A DNA stretch of 64,000 bases from Arthrobacter sp. N199823 (lineage in GTDB: Bacteria > Actinomycetota > Actinomycetes > Actinomycetales > Micrococcaceae): positions 248,001-312,000 of the forward strand of contig NZ_PJIN01000002.1 in the NCBI RefSeq assembly GCF_002929705.1, written 5' to 3'. Under the pieces are notes generated by a model, which was given only the letters and a program-made list of their open reading frames with translations, had not been told where the DNA came from and searched no databases. Positions 8,940 to 17,127 of this stretch are shown here, one piece after another. The translations under genes were made by a program, and so were the position numbers. Numbering within the stretch: position 1 is the first letter of the stretch; each line of letters opens with the position of its first letter.

Positions 8940-10369
8940 TTACCGAACCGACAACCGTGACCCCTTTTAACCGCGCCACCGCCGGTGCCGGAGCGCCGGC
9001 TCCCGTGCGCATCGTGCACCTGGGCTTGGGGGCATTTCACCGTGCCCACCAGGCTTGGTATACCCAGCATGCAAGTGACGCGCCGGAGTGGGGGATTGCC
9101 GCCTTCACCGGCCGCCGCCCCGACGCCGCCGCAGCTTTGTCCGCCCAGGACGGGCTTTTCACACTGATTGAGCGTGGCGCCGAGGGTGACAAATTTGAGC
9201 TGATTACGAGCATCGTTGAGGCTCACGACGGCGCAGATGTCGCCGCCCTGTCCCGTCTGGTCGCCGCTCCGAGTACCGCCATGGTCACGCTGACCATCAC
9301 CGAGGCCGCCTACAATTTGGCGGCCGACGGCACCTTGGACTTCACAAACCCCACCGTCCAATCAGACATTGATGTGCTCCGGGCCATCACGGCACTGGAG
9401 ACGTTCGACGCCGGTCACGGACCTGCCGCTGTTAGCGCAGCGGGCCGCTTGGTCCAGGCTTTGGTGGCTCGTCGCGCCGCCGGAACCGGGCCCATTGCCG
9501 TGGTCTCCTGTGACAACCTGGCCAACAACGCAACGGCCGCTCGTGCCGCCATTGGTGGCCTGGCAGACGTGGTAGATCCAGCTCTGGGAGCCTGGGTCGC
9601 GGAGAATGTCAGCTTTGTGGGGACCTCCATTGACCGCATCACCCCGCGCACCACAGAGGCTGAGATCGCCTTGGTGCAGGCCGAATGCGGCTACGCGGAC
9701 TCCTCACCGGTAGTGACCGAACCATTCAGTGACTGGGTACTCAGTGGAGACTTCCCGGCCGGACGCCCGGACTGGGCCAGCGCCGGCGCGGTATTTGTTG
9801 ACGAGATCGAGCACTTTGAAAACCGCAAACTGTGGTTGCTCAACGGCGCGCATTCGCTGCTGGCCTATGCCGGCCAGCTCAGGGGACACACCACAGTGGC
9901 GCAGGCTCTGGCCGACCCGAGCTGTGCCGCCTGGATCACTGAGTTCTGGGACGAGGCGGAGGCAAACCTGCCCGCCGAGGGCTTGGCCATTCCGGCGTAC
10001 AGGGCTGCCCTGCTGGAGCGCTTTGGTAACGCCCGGATTGCTCATCACTTGGCGCAAATTGCCATGGATGGCTCCAGTAAGCTGCGCATGCGTGCTGTTC
10101 CGGTGCTGAAGGCAGAGCTGGGGGCTGGGCGTTCCGGCGCTGGCGCGGCCAGGATGATCGCGGCGTGGGTGGCGTTCTTGCGTCAGTCTCACACCACCGG
10201 GGCTGACATTGCGGATTCTGCTGCGTCAGATCTGCTGGCTGCCTTGGCGCTGGGCACCGGTGCTGACCTCAATGCTCTGGTGGCCGTGCTGGATGCGGAG
10301 CTAGCTGAGAATGCCGACGCACTGGCAGCGGTTGGTGCACAGATCGAGAATCTGAGCGCGGGGGAGTAA
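8936..10369 (+). CDS. uxuB: Mannitol dehydrogenase family protein, probable fructuronate reductase
   Basis: 477 residues of the long-chain polyol dehydrogenase family. The N-terminal NAD-binding segment is IVHLGLGAFHRAHQAWYT, the middle has FVGTSIDRITPRTT, and the active-site helix is KLWLLNGAHSLLAY (about 298-311) with the family Lys-Asn-His arrangement. Coupled to uxaC, it most likely reduces D-fructuronate to D-mannonate, which fits the ManD dehydratase downstream. A mannitol or altronate specificity cannot be excluded from sequence alone. Confidence 0.88.
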   Translation: MITEPTTVTPFNRATAGAGAPAPVRIVHLGLGAFHRAHQAWYTQHASDAPEWGIAAFTGRRPDAAAALSAQDGLFTLIERGAEGDKFELITSIVEAHDGADVAALSRLVAAPSTAMVTLTITEAAYNLAADGTLDFTNPTVQSDIDVLRAITALETFDAGHGPAAVSAAGRLVQALVARRAAGTGPIAVVSCDNLANNATAARAAIGGLADVVDPALGAWVAENVSFVGTSIDRITPRTTEAEIALVQAECGYADSSPVVTEPFSDWVLSGDFPAGRPDWASAGAVFVDEIEHFENRKLWLLNGAHSLLAYAGQLRGHTTVAQALADPSCAAWITEFWDEAEANLPAEGLAIPAYRAALLERFGNARIAHHLAQIAMDGSSKLRMRAVPVLKAELGAGRSGAGAARMIAAWVAFLRQSHTTGADIADSAASDLLAALALGTGADLNALVAVLDAELAENADALAAVGAQIENLSAGE

Positions 10370-10411
10370 TTCCGCAGCGGTACCTTCCATCCTCCCGCCA
10401 CCACCGCCCTC

Positions 10412-10474
10412 CCGCGAAAGGTGAGTAGTGAGCAATGTTGCGCGTAAACATTGCTCACTACTCACCTTTCGCGG
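10412..10474. repeat. Perfect long inverted repeat (28-bp arms)
   Basis: Arms at 10412-10439 and 10447-10474 are exactly complementary over 28 bases, with a 7-nt loop (10440-10446). It lies 42 nt after the uxuB stop and no T tract follows. It could end the uxaC-uxuB transcript, but the arm length and identity suggest a mobile or dispersed hairpin element. Confidence 0.85.
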
Positions 10475-10560
10475 TCTCGGAGAGGGGCGGATGGGGTGGT
10501 GTTTGGGCAGCGGGGAGTAGTGGCTGGAAGAGGTGCCGGGGAGAAACTTTAAGAAACTTA

Positions 10561-10599
10561 TGGCAAGCGGTTGCCATTTGTTGTCTTAGCTGGTTAACT
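10561..10599 (+). promoter_or_regulatory. Symporter-operon promoter with LacI-type operator 3
   Basis: TGGCAAGCGGTTGCCA (10561-10576) is a palindrome with perfect 6-bp half-sites (TGGCAA/TTGCCA). It overlaps a -35 TTGCCA (10571-10576); -10 TTAACT (10594-10599) follows at 17 bp. A leader of about 150 nt separates it from the coding start and contains a possible CGGTCC/GGACCG stem. Confidence 0.7.
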
Positions 10600-10758
10600 A
10601 GTAGGTAATACAGCTCACACGCCGGCGAACCAGCTGCGGCAGGTGTCCCCGTTGGGGGATGACCCTGTAGCGGTCCACCGAAGGGCCATCTGGGACCGGC
10701 GAAATGGGAATTGTCCAGCGCAGCGCACCTGCGATGGATTTGGGTAAAGGAGCCCGCA

Positions 10759-12186
10759 TTGACCATGAATCAAAAGCAAACCAGCCCGAGCGTGCAAGCG
10801 CCGGCCTCGGGAGTACTGTCCAAGATCAGCGTGCTGGGCTACGGTGCCGGTGACGCCGCCAATAACCTGGCCTTCACAACCGCCACGATGTTTCTTTTGG
10901 TCTACTACACAGACGTAGCAGGCATCAGCGCAGCAGCAGCCGGCACGCTCCTGCTCGCAGTTCGCATCTTCGACGCCTTCGCTGACATTTTCGCTGGCCG
11001 CATGGTCGACAGGACCTACCACAAGAAGCTTGGCAAGTTCCGCCCTTACATCATGTTCGGTTCGGTGCCACTGCTACTCCTGAGCGTGGCCACCTTCTCC
11101 ATTCCGCAGATCGGAGAGTCAGGCATGCTGCTGTGGGCCTACATCAGCTACGCGCTGCTTGGTCTTGCCTACAGCTTCGTGAACATTCCCTACGGATCCC
11201 TCGCCGGGGCCATGACCCAGAACTCCGGTGAGCGCGCCAAGCTGGCCAGCGCCCGGACCATCGGCGCCGTCGCTGTGGGCTCCTTCCTTGGTATCTTCAT
11301 CGCTCCCTTGATGAAGGGCGGAGAAAACCTCCAGCCGTTGTTCACCACCCTGACAGTCATTTTCGCCGTCGTGGGAACCGGGCTGTACATGTTCACCGTC
11401 TTCTCCACCAAGGAACGCGTGGTGCGTGAGGTCGCCAACGTCTCCATGAAGCAGAGCTTCGAAACGTTGAAGGGCAACAAGCCGCTTCTTATGCTGTGCA
11501 TCAGTTCCTTTCTGTTCCTGACCGGCCAGCTGGCCCTTGGAACGGTCCAGATCTATTACTTCCGTGACGTTCTGGGCTCGCTGTCGCTGTACGCCGTCAT
11601 GTCCATCATTAATATCTTCCTCACCTTTGGCATGGCCGCAATGCTTCCCCGCCTGGTACGGGCCATGGGCAAAAAGAACATCTATATCGGCGGCGCAGCC
11701 CTGATGGCTCTCGGTGGCCTTGTTGTATTCCTCGCACCGGCGGGCATGGTGTGGCTCGCCTTCACCGGTGTCATGGTGACTCAAATGGGTCTCTACCTGG
11801 TCAACATGCTGGTTTGGGCCCTCGAAGCTGACACCGTGGAATACGGCGAGTGGAAGACAGGCATCCGCACCGAAGGAATCACCTACGCGCTGTTCTCCTT
11901 CACCCGGAAAACTGGCCAGGCCGTTGGTGGCGCATTGGCCGCCTTTGCCCTCGCCTGGGGCGGATATGCCGCCGGTGCAGCTCAGCAAAGCGAACAGGCG
12001 CTCCTTGGGATCCGTGCCGGTGCAGGCCTGCTGCCAATGGTGTTCGCGATCCTTGCTCTGCTCGTCATGCTTGTCTATCCCTTGACGGACGCCAAGCACA
12101 AGGAGATCGTCGCCGAGATCCAGGCACGCCGCGAAGCCCGGCTTGCAGACGCTCTTGACCGCCGCGATTCTGACGACATCGCTTAG
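10759..12186 (+). CDS. GPH-type sugar:cation symporter (MFS), probable hexuronide transporter
   Basis: About 475 residues with around 12 hydrophobic segments. The pattern LGYGAGDAANNLAFTTATMFLLVYYTDVAGIS near the N-terminus and KLGKFRPYIMFGSVPL after helix 2 are typical of the glycoside-pentoside-hexuronide family (MelB, UidB, YicJ). GVMVTQMGLYLVNMLVWALEADTVEYGEWKTGIRTEG is also characteristic. The TTG at 10759 is preferred because AAAGGAG (10746-10752) is 6 nt away; ATG 10765 is the alternative. With uxaC, uxuB and manD around it, glucuronate or a glucuronide is the likely cargo. Confidence 0.88.
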   Translation: MTMNQKQTSPSVQAPASGVLSKISVLGYGAGDAANNLAFTTATMFLLVYYTDVAGISAAAAGTLLLAVRIFDAFADIFAGRMVDRTYHKKLGKFRPYIMFGSVPLLLLSVATFSIPQIGESGMLLWAYISYALLGLAYSFVNIPYGSLAGAMTQNSGERAKLASARTIGAVAVGSFLGIFIAPLMKGGENLQPLFTTLTVIFAVVGTGLYMFTVFSTKERVVREVANVSMKQSFETLKGNKPLLMLCISSFLFLTGQLALGTVQIYYFRDVLGSLSLYAVMSIINIFLTFGMAAMLPRLVRAMGKKNIYIGGAALMALGGLVVFLAPAGMVWLAFTGVMVTQMGLYLVNMLVWALEADTVEYGEWKTGIRTEGITYALFSFTRKTGQAVGGALAAFALAWGGYAAGAAQQSEQALLGIRAGAGLLPMVFAILALLVMLVYPLTDAKHKEIVAEIQARREARLADALDRRDSDDIA

Positions 12187-12253
12187 TTCTTACGGCAACC
12201 CTCTATCTATTCGCACCATCTTTTCTCACTGAAACTCCTGGAAGGAACCCCTC

Positions 12254-13483
12254 GTGAAAATTGTTTCCGCAGAAGTATTTGTCACCAGTCCCAGCCGCAA
12301 CTTCGTGACCTTGAAGGTCACTACTGATGAGGGCGTTGTGGGCATCGGTGACGCGACCCTGAACGGGCGCGAGCTGGCCGTGGCCGCGTACTTGAAGGAG
12401 CATGTTGCTCAGCTCCTCATTGGCAAGGATCCGCACCGGATCGAGGACACCTGGCAGTTCCTGTACCGGAGCTCCTACTGGCGCCGTGGCCCGGTCACCA
12501 TGGCCGCGATTGCCGCTGTTGACATGGCCCTGTGGGACATCAAGGGCAAGATCGCCGGCATGCCGGTGTACCAGCTGCTCGGTGGCGCCTCACGCAACGG
12601 CCTACGGGCCTACGGCCACGCCTCCGGTGCCGACATTCCCCAGCTCTTCGACTCCGTGCGTGAGCACCTGGAACTTGGCTACAAGTCCGTCCGTATCCAG
12701 ACAGCCATCCCCGGCATCAAAGCCGTGTACGGTGTTGCTGCTCAGGCCCAGGCCTCAGGTGAACGCTACGACTACGAGCCCGCCGGCCGCGGCGCGTTCC
12801 CGCAGGAAGAGGACTGGGACACCCGCGCCTACCTGCGCCACCTGCCCACAGTCTTCGAGGCAGTTCGCAACGAGTTTGGCCCTGAGCTTCCCCTGCTCCA
12901 CGACGGACACCACCGCATGACGCCCATCCAGGCGGCCAAGCTGGGTAAGTCGCTGGAACCGTATGACCTCTTCTGGCTTGAAGACTGCACCCCGGCCGAG
13001 AACCAGGAAGCCCTGCGCTGGGTCCGTCATCACACCACCACGCCTCTGGCCATTGGTGAAATTTTCAACACGGTCTACGACTACCAGACCATCATCAAGG
13101 AACAGCTCATTGATTACGTCCGTGCAGCGTCCACCCACTTCGGCGGTATTTCACCGCTGAAGAAGGTCATGGACTTCGCAGCCCAGTACCAGATCAAGTC
13201 CGGTTTCCACGGCCCCACCGACATTTCCCCGATCGGTTTCGCCGCGCAGTTGCATGTTGGCCTGGCCATCCACAACTACGGCATCCAGGAATACATGCAG
13301 CACTCGGATGCGACGAACGAGGTCTTCCAGCAGTCCATGACATTCAAGGACGGCTACCTGCACCCCGGCGATGCTCCCGGCATCGGTGTGGAATTCAACG
13401 AGGAAGCAGCTGCGGCATTCCCGTACCAGCAGGCCTACCTGCCGTACAACCGCTTGGTTGACGGAACGGTCCACGACTGGTGA
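12254..13483 (+). CDS. manD: D-mannonate dehydratase, enolase superfamily (ManD/RspA)
   Basis: 409 residues, the usual ManD size. Metal ligands are seen as the Asp of LLHDGHHRM, the Glu of [10 protein letters not shown] and the Glu of AIGEIFNT; the His of the DGHH motif fits the acid/base residue. The C-terminal barrel segment [19 protein letters not shown] is also characteristic. It dehydrates D-mannonate to 2-keto-3-deoxygluconate (KDG). The GTG start at 12254 follows GAAGGAA. The stop overlaps the GTG of the kinase gene. Some family members act on gluconate or are near-inactive, so the pathway context matters for this call. Confidence 0.92.
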   Translation: MKIVSAEVFVTSPSRNFVTLKVTTDEGVVGIGDATLNGRELAVAAYLKEHVAQLLIGKDPHRIEDTWQFLYRSSYWRRGPVTMAAIAAVDMALWDIKGKIAGMPVYQLLGGASRNGLRAYGHASGADIPQLFDSVREHLELGYKSVRIQTAIPGIKAVYGVAAQAQASGERYDYEPAGRGAFPQEEDWDTRAYLRHLPTVFEAVRNEFGPELPLLHDGHHRMTPIQAAKLGKSLEPYDLFWLEDCTPAENQEALRWVRHHTTTPLAIGEIFNTVYDYQTIIKEQLIDYVRAASTHFGGISPLKKVMDFAAQYQIKSGFHGPTDISPIGFAAQLHVGLAIHNYGIQEYMQHSDATNEVFQQSMTFKDGYLHPGDAPGIGVEFNEEAAAAFPYQQAYLPYNRLVDGTVHDW

Positions 13484-14007
13484 TCGACGCAACACATGCT
13501 GCACCCCCAGCAGTGCAGCACATTGTGGTGATGGGAGTCTCCGGTTGCGGCAAGACGACGATCGGCCCCCTCGTGGCGCACGAGCTCGGCTTGCCGTTCA
13601 CGGACGGAGACTCCCTTCACCCCGTGTCCAATATTGCCAAGATGGCGGCCGGCACTCCCTTGAACGACGACGACCGGGCACCCTGGCTGGAAATCGTCGG
13701 CCAGGAACTGGCGGCCTCAGCCAACGGACTCGTCGTGGCTTGCTCGGCGCTTAAGCGCAGCTACCGCGATACCATTCGGGCCAAGGCGCCCGATGCGGTG
13801 TTCCTCCACTTGGACGGCAGCCGCGAGGTTCTGGGTTCGCGGCTCGAAGGGCGGTCCGGGCACTTCATGCCCACGGCGCTCCTTGATTCGCAGTTGGCAA
13901 CTTTGGAGCCGCTGGAAGCTGACGAACGTGCAGTGGTGATTGACATTTCGGCGCCGGTCCCCGCACTGGTGAGTGACGCCGTCGTCCGTCTTCAGCAAAC
14001 CGTTTAA
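13480..14007 (+). CDS. Gluconokinase-family small-molecule kinase (copy A)
   Basis: 175 residues of the thermoresistant gluconokinase (GntK) family. P-loop GVSGCGKTT, the DGDSLHP and [20 protein letters not shown] substrate segments, [12 protein letters not shown] and [10 protein letters not shown] are all present. GTG 13480 overlaps the manD stop (GTGA), so it is translationally coupled to the enzyme that makes KDG. GntK proteins phosphorylate gluconate; a dedicated KDG kinase is not seen in the window. The enzyme may accept KDG or handle a side input of gluconate (inference). It resembles copy B at 15871 closely. Confidence 0.88.
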   Translation: MIDATHAAPPAVQHIVVMGVSGCGKTTIGPLVAHELGLPFTDGDSLHPVSNIAKMAAGTPLNDDDRAPWLEIVGQELAASANGLVVACSALKRSYRDTIRAKAPDAVFLHLDGSREVLGSRLEGRSGHFMPTALLDSQLATLEPLEADERAVVIDISAPVPALVSDAVVRLQQTV

Positions 14008-14034
14008 CGACCAAGCAGCAACACAGGAGAAGCA

Positions 14035-15780
14035 ATGACATATGCAGTGGATTTGCGTGCCGCACCGTTCAATCTGGACGATGCGGGCGTGGCATGGGTG
14101 GAGTCGACGATTGGTGCGATGACGCTGGAGGAAAAAATCGGCCAGCTGTTCATCAACCACAACAACAGCTACGCCCCGGAGTACCTCGATGAGGTGCTGG
14201 AGAAGTTCCACGTGGGCGGCATGCGTTACCGGCCGGGCCCCTCGGGAGCTGTGCAGGAACACATTCGCCACGCGCAGTCCAAGACGAAAATCCCACTGCT
14301 GATTGCTTCCAACCCGGAAATGGGTGGCGCGGGCAGCTGCGATGACGGCACGTTCGTCTCCACTCATTTGCAAGCCGGCTCGCATCCGGATAAGTCCATT
14401 GCCCGCCAGATGGGCCAGATCGCGGGCATTGAGACCGCGGCCTTGGGCTGCAACTGGGCGTTCGCACCCATTGTGGACATCCATTACAACTGGCGCAACA
14501 CCGTCATCTCCACCCGCTCCTTCGGCAACACGCCGGAGGTTGTGGTGGAGCGGGCCAAGGAATACTTCGACGGCATCAGCGAATCTCCCACTGCGTGCGC
14601 CATGAAGCACTTCCCGGGCGACGGCATTGACGAGCGCGATCAGCACGTGGTCACCTCTTACAACACTCTGGATTATGAGGAGTGGAATAAGACGTACGGG
14701 CATGTGTACCGGGAAATGATCGGGCACGGCGTGCAGTCGATCATGATCGGTCACATTGGGGCGCCGGAACTTTCCCGCCGTTTCCTGCCGGGGCTGTCCG
14801 ACGGCGAGATTCTCCCTGCCACGTTGGCTCCGGAACTCCTCGGTGACCTGCTGCGCGGCGAGCTCGGTTTCAACGGGCTGATCCTGACCGACGCCTCGCA
14901 GATGATCGGCATGACGCAGGCCATGAAGCGCAGCGATTTGGTGCCTGCTGCCATTGCGGCTGGCTGCGATATGTTCCTGTTCTTCCGTAACCCGGAAGAG
15001 GACTTTGGCTACATGCTGGACGGTTACCGCAACGGCATCATCACGGAGGAGCGTTTGCAGGATGCCCTGCGCCGTATCCTGGCGCTGAAGGCCTACCTTG
15101 GCTTGCACGTTACGGACCGCGCCTCGCTGGTTCCGGCTGCTGAAACCCTGGCCGTGATTGGCTCGCCCGAACACCGTGCCGTTGCCGCAGAGGTTGCGAA
15201 CAAGACTGTCACGCTGATCAAGGACACGCAGAACAACCTGCCTATGACCCCGGCCACGCACAAGAAGATCCGTCTCTATGGCATTTCCGGCGGCTCCGAC
15301 TTCACCATGGCCGACCCTCTGGGCTACCTGGATGTTGTGGCCGAGGAACTGGAGCGAGTGGGCTTCGAGGTGCACGTCTTCAAGACCGCAGATCAGCGGA
15401 AGGCCGCAGGGGAGGAGGGCGTGAACTTCATGTCCGTCATCTCCGACGAGGCCACCGACGACTACGCCGACAAGTACGACGCCGCCTTCGTGTTCGCCAA
15501 TGTGAAGGGCTTCGCCCAGGAAGCGGCCATCCGCGTCAAATGGTCCTCCCCGATGGCCGCGGAGATCCCGTGGTATGTCACCGAGGTTCCCACAGTGTTT
15601 GTCTCGCTGAACCAGCCCAACCACCTCATCGACGTGCCGATGGTCAAGACCGCCATCCACGCCCACGCTGATTCCCGCGAAGCCATCCGGGCCACAGTGG
15701 AAAAGATCCAGGGACTCTCCGAATTCCAAGGCACGTTCAATGAAAACGTCTTCTGCAATTCCTTCGATACCAGGCTCTAA
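14035..15780 (+). CDS. Glycoside hydrolase family 3 protein (cytoplasmic)
   Basis: 581 residues with no signal peptide. The N-terminal GH3 barrel starts WVESTIGAMTLEEKIGQLF and has MKHFPGDGIDERDQH, where NagZ-type enzymes carry KHFPGHGxxxxDSH, and the nucleophile region LILTDASQM (Asp286). The rest (about 370-581) is the alpha/beta sandwich. The Asp in place of the first His of the NagZ-type acid/base dyad is notable. It is 27 nt after a kinase gene in the hexuronate operon, with AGGAGAAG before the ATG. The context suggests it releases glucuronate from an imported glucuronide; N-acetylhexosaminide or glucoside specificity is the alternative. Confidence 0.85.
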   Translation: MTYAVDLRAAPFNLDDAGVAWVESTIGAMTLEEKIGQLFINHNNSYAPEYLDEVLEKFHVGGMRYRPGPSGAVQEHIRHAQSKTKIPLLIASNPEMGGAGSCDDGTFVSTHLQAGSHPDKSIARQMGQIAGIETAALGCNWAFAPIVDIHYNWRNTVISTRSFGNTPEVVVERAKEYFDGISESPTACAMKHFPGDGIDERDQHVVTSYNTLDYEEWNKTYGHVYREMIGHGVQSIMIGHIGAPELSRRFLPGLSDGEILPATLAPELLGDLLRGELGFNGLILTDASQMIGMTQAMKRSDLVPAAIAAGCDMFLFFRNPEEDFGYMLDGYRNGIITEERLQDALRRILALKAYLGLHVTDRASLVPAAETLAVIGSPEHRAVAAEVANKTVTLIKDTQNNLPMTPATHKKIRLYGISGGSDFTMADPLGYLDVVAEELERVGFEVHVFKTADQRKAAGEEGVNFMSVISDEATDDYADKYDAAFVFANVKGFAQEAAIRVKWSSPMAAEIPWYVTEVPTVFVSLNQPNHLIDVPMVKTAIHAHADSREAIRATVEKIQGLSEFQGTFNENVFCNSFDTRL

Positions 15781-15805
15781 GCTGACCCAGCACCGCCGGT
15801 CATGA

Positions 15806-15847
15806 ATGCGATTCTCCCCACCGGTCATCCGGTGGGGAGAATCGCAT
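15806..15847 (+). terminator. Strong hairpin after the GH3 gene
   Basis: Perfect 19-bp arms (15806-15824 and 15829-15847) with a TCAT loop, 25 nt after the GH3 stop. It separates the hexuronate operon from the second kinase and shows that the in-frame ATG at 15802 is not the kinase start. Confidence 0.75.
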
Positions 15848-15870
15848 CCGTGTTTGATATACAAGTGAGT

Positions 15871-16425
15871 ATGGAAATTCCCTTGAACCAGAGCCCTGAT
15901 TTCTCCGTCAAGCCCCCGCACGCCATTCGGGTTGTGGTCATGGGAGTCTCCGGTGCCGGCAAGAGCACCATTGGCACGCTGGTGGCCGACGCCATGAACT
16001 TTCCCTTCGTGGATGCGGATTCCCTGCACCCGCTGGAAAATATCCGCAAAATGGCTTCCGGAACGCCTCTGAATGACGAGGACCGCTGGCCGTGGCTTGA
16101 CCTGGTGGGACATGAGCTCGCAACCACCTCGGGCAAGGGCGTGGTTGTGGCCTGCTCGGCGCTGAAGCGGCGCTACCGTGACGCCATTCGCGCCAAAGCT
16201 CCCGACACGATTTTCCTGCACCTGCAGGGGACTCTGGAGGTACTCAGCTCCAGGATTGAGGGCCGTTCCGGACATTTCATGCCGCCGAACCTTCTGGCGT
16301 CACAGCTGGAAGCGTTGGAACCCATGGAAGCCGACGAGGCCGCCGTCGTGGTTGATATTTCGGCCAGCATGACCGAGATCTTAGACGCTGCCGTGGTTGG
16401 GATCCGCGCAATCGCGGCAAAATAG
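15871..16425 (+). CDS. gntK: Gluconokinase-family kinase (copy B)
   Basis: 184 residues from ATG 15871; TTG 15883 is an alternative. P-loop [50 protein letters not shown] and [11 protein letters not shown] match GntK closely. By eye well over half of the aligned residues equal copy A at 13480, pointing to local duplication with the GH3 gene between. It sits behind its own terminator-separated promoter region (GATATACAAGT at 15855-15865, like half of a known Bacillus GntR operator), so it may be the true gluconokinase under separate control. Followed after 1 nt by soxR. Confidence 0.9.
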   Translation: MEIPLNQSPDFSVKPPHAIRVVVMGVSGAGKSTIGTLVADAMNFPFVDADSLHPLENIRKMASGTPLNDEDRWPWLDLVGHELATTSGKGVVVACSALKRRYRDAIRAKAPDTIFLHLQGTLEVLSSRIEGRSGHFMPPNLLASQLEALEPMEADEAAVVVDISASMTEILDAAVVGIRAIAAK

Positions 16426-16426
16426 C

Positions 16427-16909
16427 ATGCACGACGCCGGCCCTTGGCTCCGCGCGCAGGAACTGTTGAGCGTGGGTCAAGTTGCTCAACGCGGCGGGGT
16501 TGCCGTCTCGGCCTTGCATTTTTACGAACGCCAAGGGCTCATTTTTAGCACCCGCACCTCTGGCAATCAGCGCCGCTATGCCCGCTCGGTGCTACGCCGT
16601 GTCGCCGTTATTCGGGCCGCCCAGAGCGCTGGTATCCCGCTGTCTCTGGTTGCCACTGTGTTTGCGGAGCTTCCGGATCATGGGGTCCCCACGCAGTCTG
16701 ATTGGCAGCGCCTATCCGAGCACTGGCAAGCCGAGCTCGACACCCGAATCGCCGCGTTGCAAAAACTCCGCGGAAGTCTGGGTGGTTGCATCGGCTGCGG
16801 CTGCCTCTCACTGGCCGAATGTGGCTTCGTTAACCCGGATGATCAGGTGGCCGGTCAGGGACCCGGCGCCCGCGCCTTCGATGGGATTGACGGGCTGGAT
16901 TCGGAGTAA
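16427..16909 (+). CDS. soxR: Redox-sensitive MerR-family regulator SoxR
   Basis: 160 residues. The MerR helix-turn-helix is LLSVGQVAQRGGVAVSALHFYERQGLI. The C-terminal [2Fe-2S] motif CIGCGCLSLAEC places Cys at 121, 124, 126 and 132, the exact spacing of SoxR. SoxR proteins sense redox-active compounds by cluster oxidation and activate genes with over-long promoter spacers. A matching SoxR box lies 140 bp downstream of this gene (17049-17066) before a flavin-reductase gene. The ATG at 16427 is 1 nt after the gntK stop, so it may be read through from that transcript. Confidence 0.95.
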   Translation: MHDAGPWLRAQELLSVGQVAQRGGVAVSALHFYERQGLIFSTRTSGNQRRYARSVLRRVAVIRAAQSAGIPLSLVATVFAELPDHGVPTQSDWQRLSEHWQAELDTRIAALQKLRGSLGGCIGCGCLSLAECGFVNPDDQVAGQGPGARAFDGIDGLDSE

Positions 16910-16917
16910 TCCGCGCT

Positions 16918-16984
16918 CGAGTGTCCACTTAATGTACGTCTGAGGCGACAAGCAGGCTGAAAGCGTACGTTATGTGGACACTCG
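16918..16984. repeat. Imperfect inverted repeat after soxR
   Basis: Arms of 22 nt at 16918-16939 and 16963-16984, beginning CGAGTGTCCAC and ending GTGGACACTCG, pair with 3 mismatches around a 23-nt loop. It follows the soxR stop by 8 nt and could act as terminator. No T tract follows. Confidence 0.7.
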
Positions 16985-17044
16985 ATCCGGTAGCTGTCTC
17001 TCGATTCCGATGAATTCATGTGAGGTGGCTCATGGCCGCCGAAT

Positions 17045-17075
17045 TTGACCTCAACTATGGTTGAGGTTCTAGAGT
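17045..17075 (+). promoter_or_regulatory. SoxR box in a 19-bp-spacer promoter
   Basis: CCTCAACTATGGTTGAGG (17049-17066) is a perfect 7-bp inverted repeat around 4 nt and fits the known SoxR consensus (CCTCAA...TTGAGG). It lies between -35 TTGACC (17045-17050) and -10 TAGAGT (17070-17075), whose 19-bp spacer is the over-long type activated by MerR-family proteins. Confidence 0.85.
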
Positions 17076-17127
17076 CGCTTGAGGATCTAGCCTTGTTGGG
17101 CCGGACGTGGTGAGAGGATTTTTGGTC

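Noticed and set aside
15855..15865. GntR operator before the second kinase
   Set aside because: Only half of the known Bacillus GntR palindrome matches and no GntR-type gene is in the window; noted in the gene entry but not listed as a site.
13717..16275. 852-codon minus-strand open frame across kinase, GH3 and kinase genes
   Set aside because: It runs antisense over three well-supported genes and has no domain; it arises from GC-rich codon bias.
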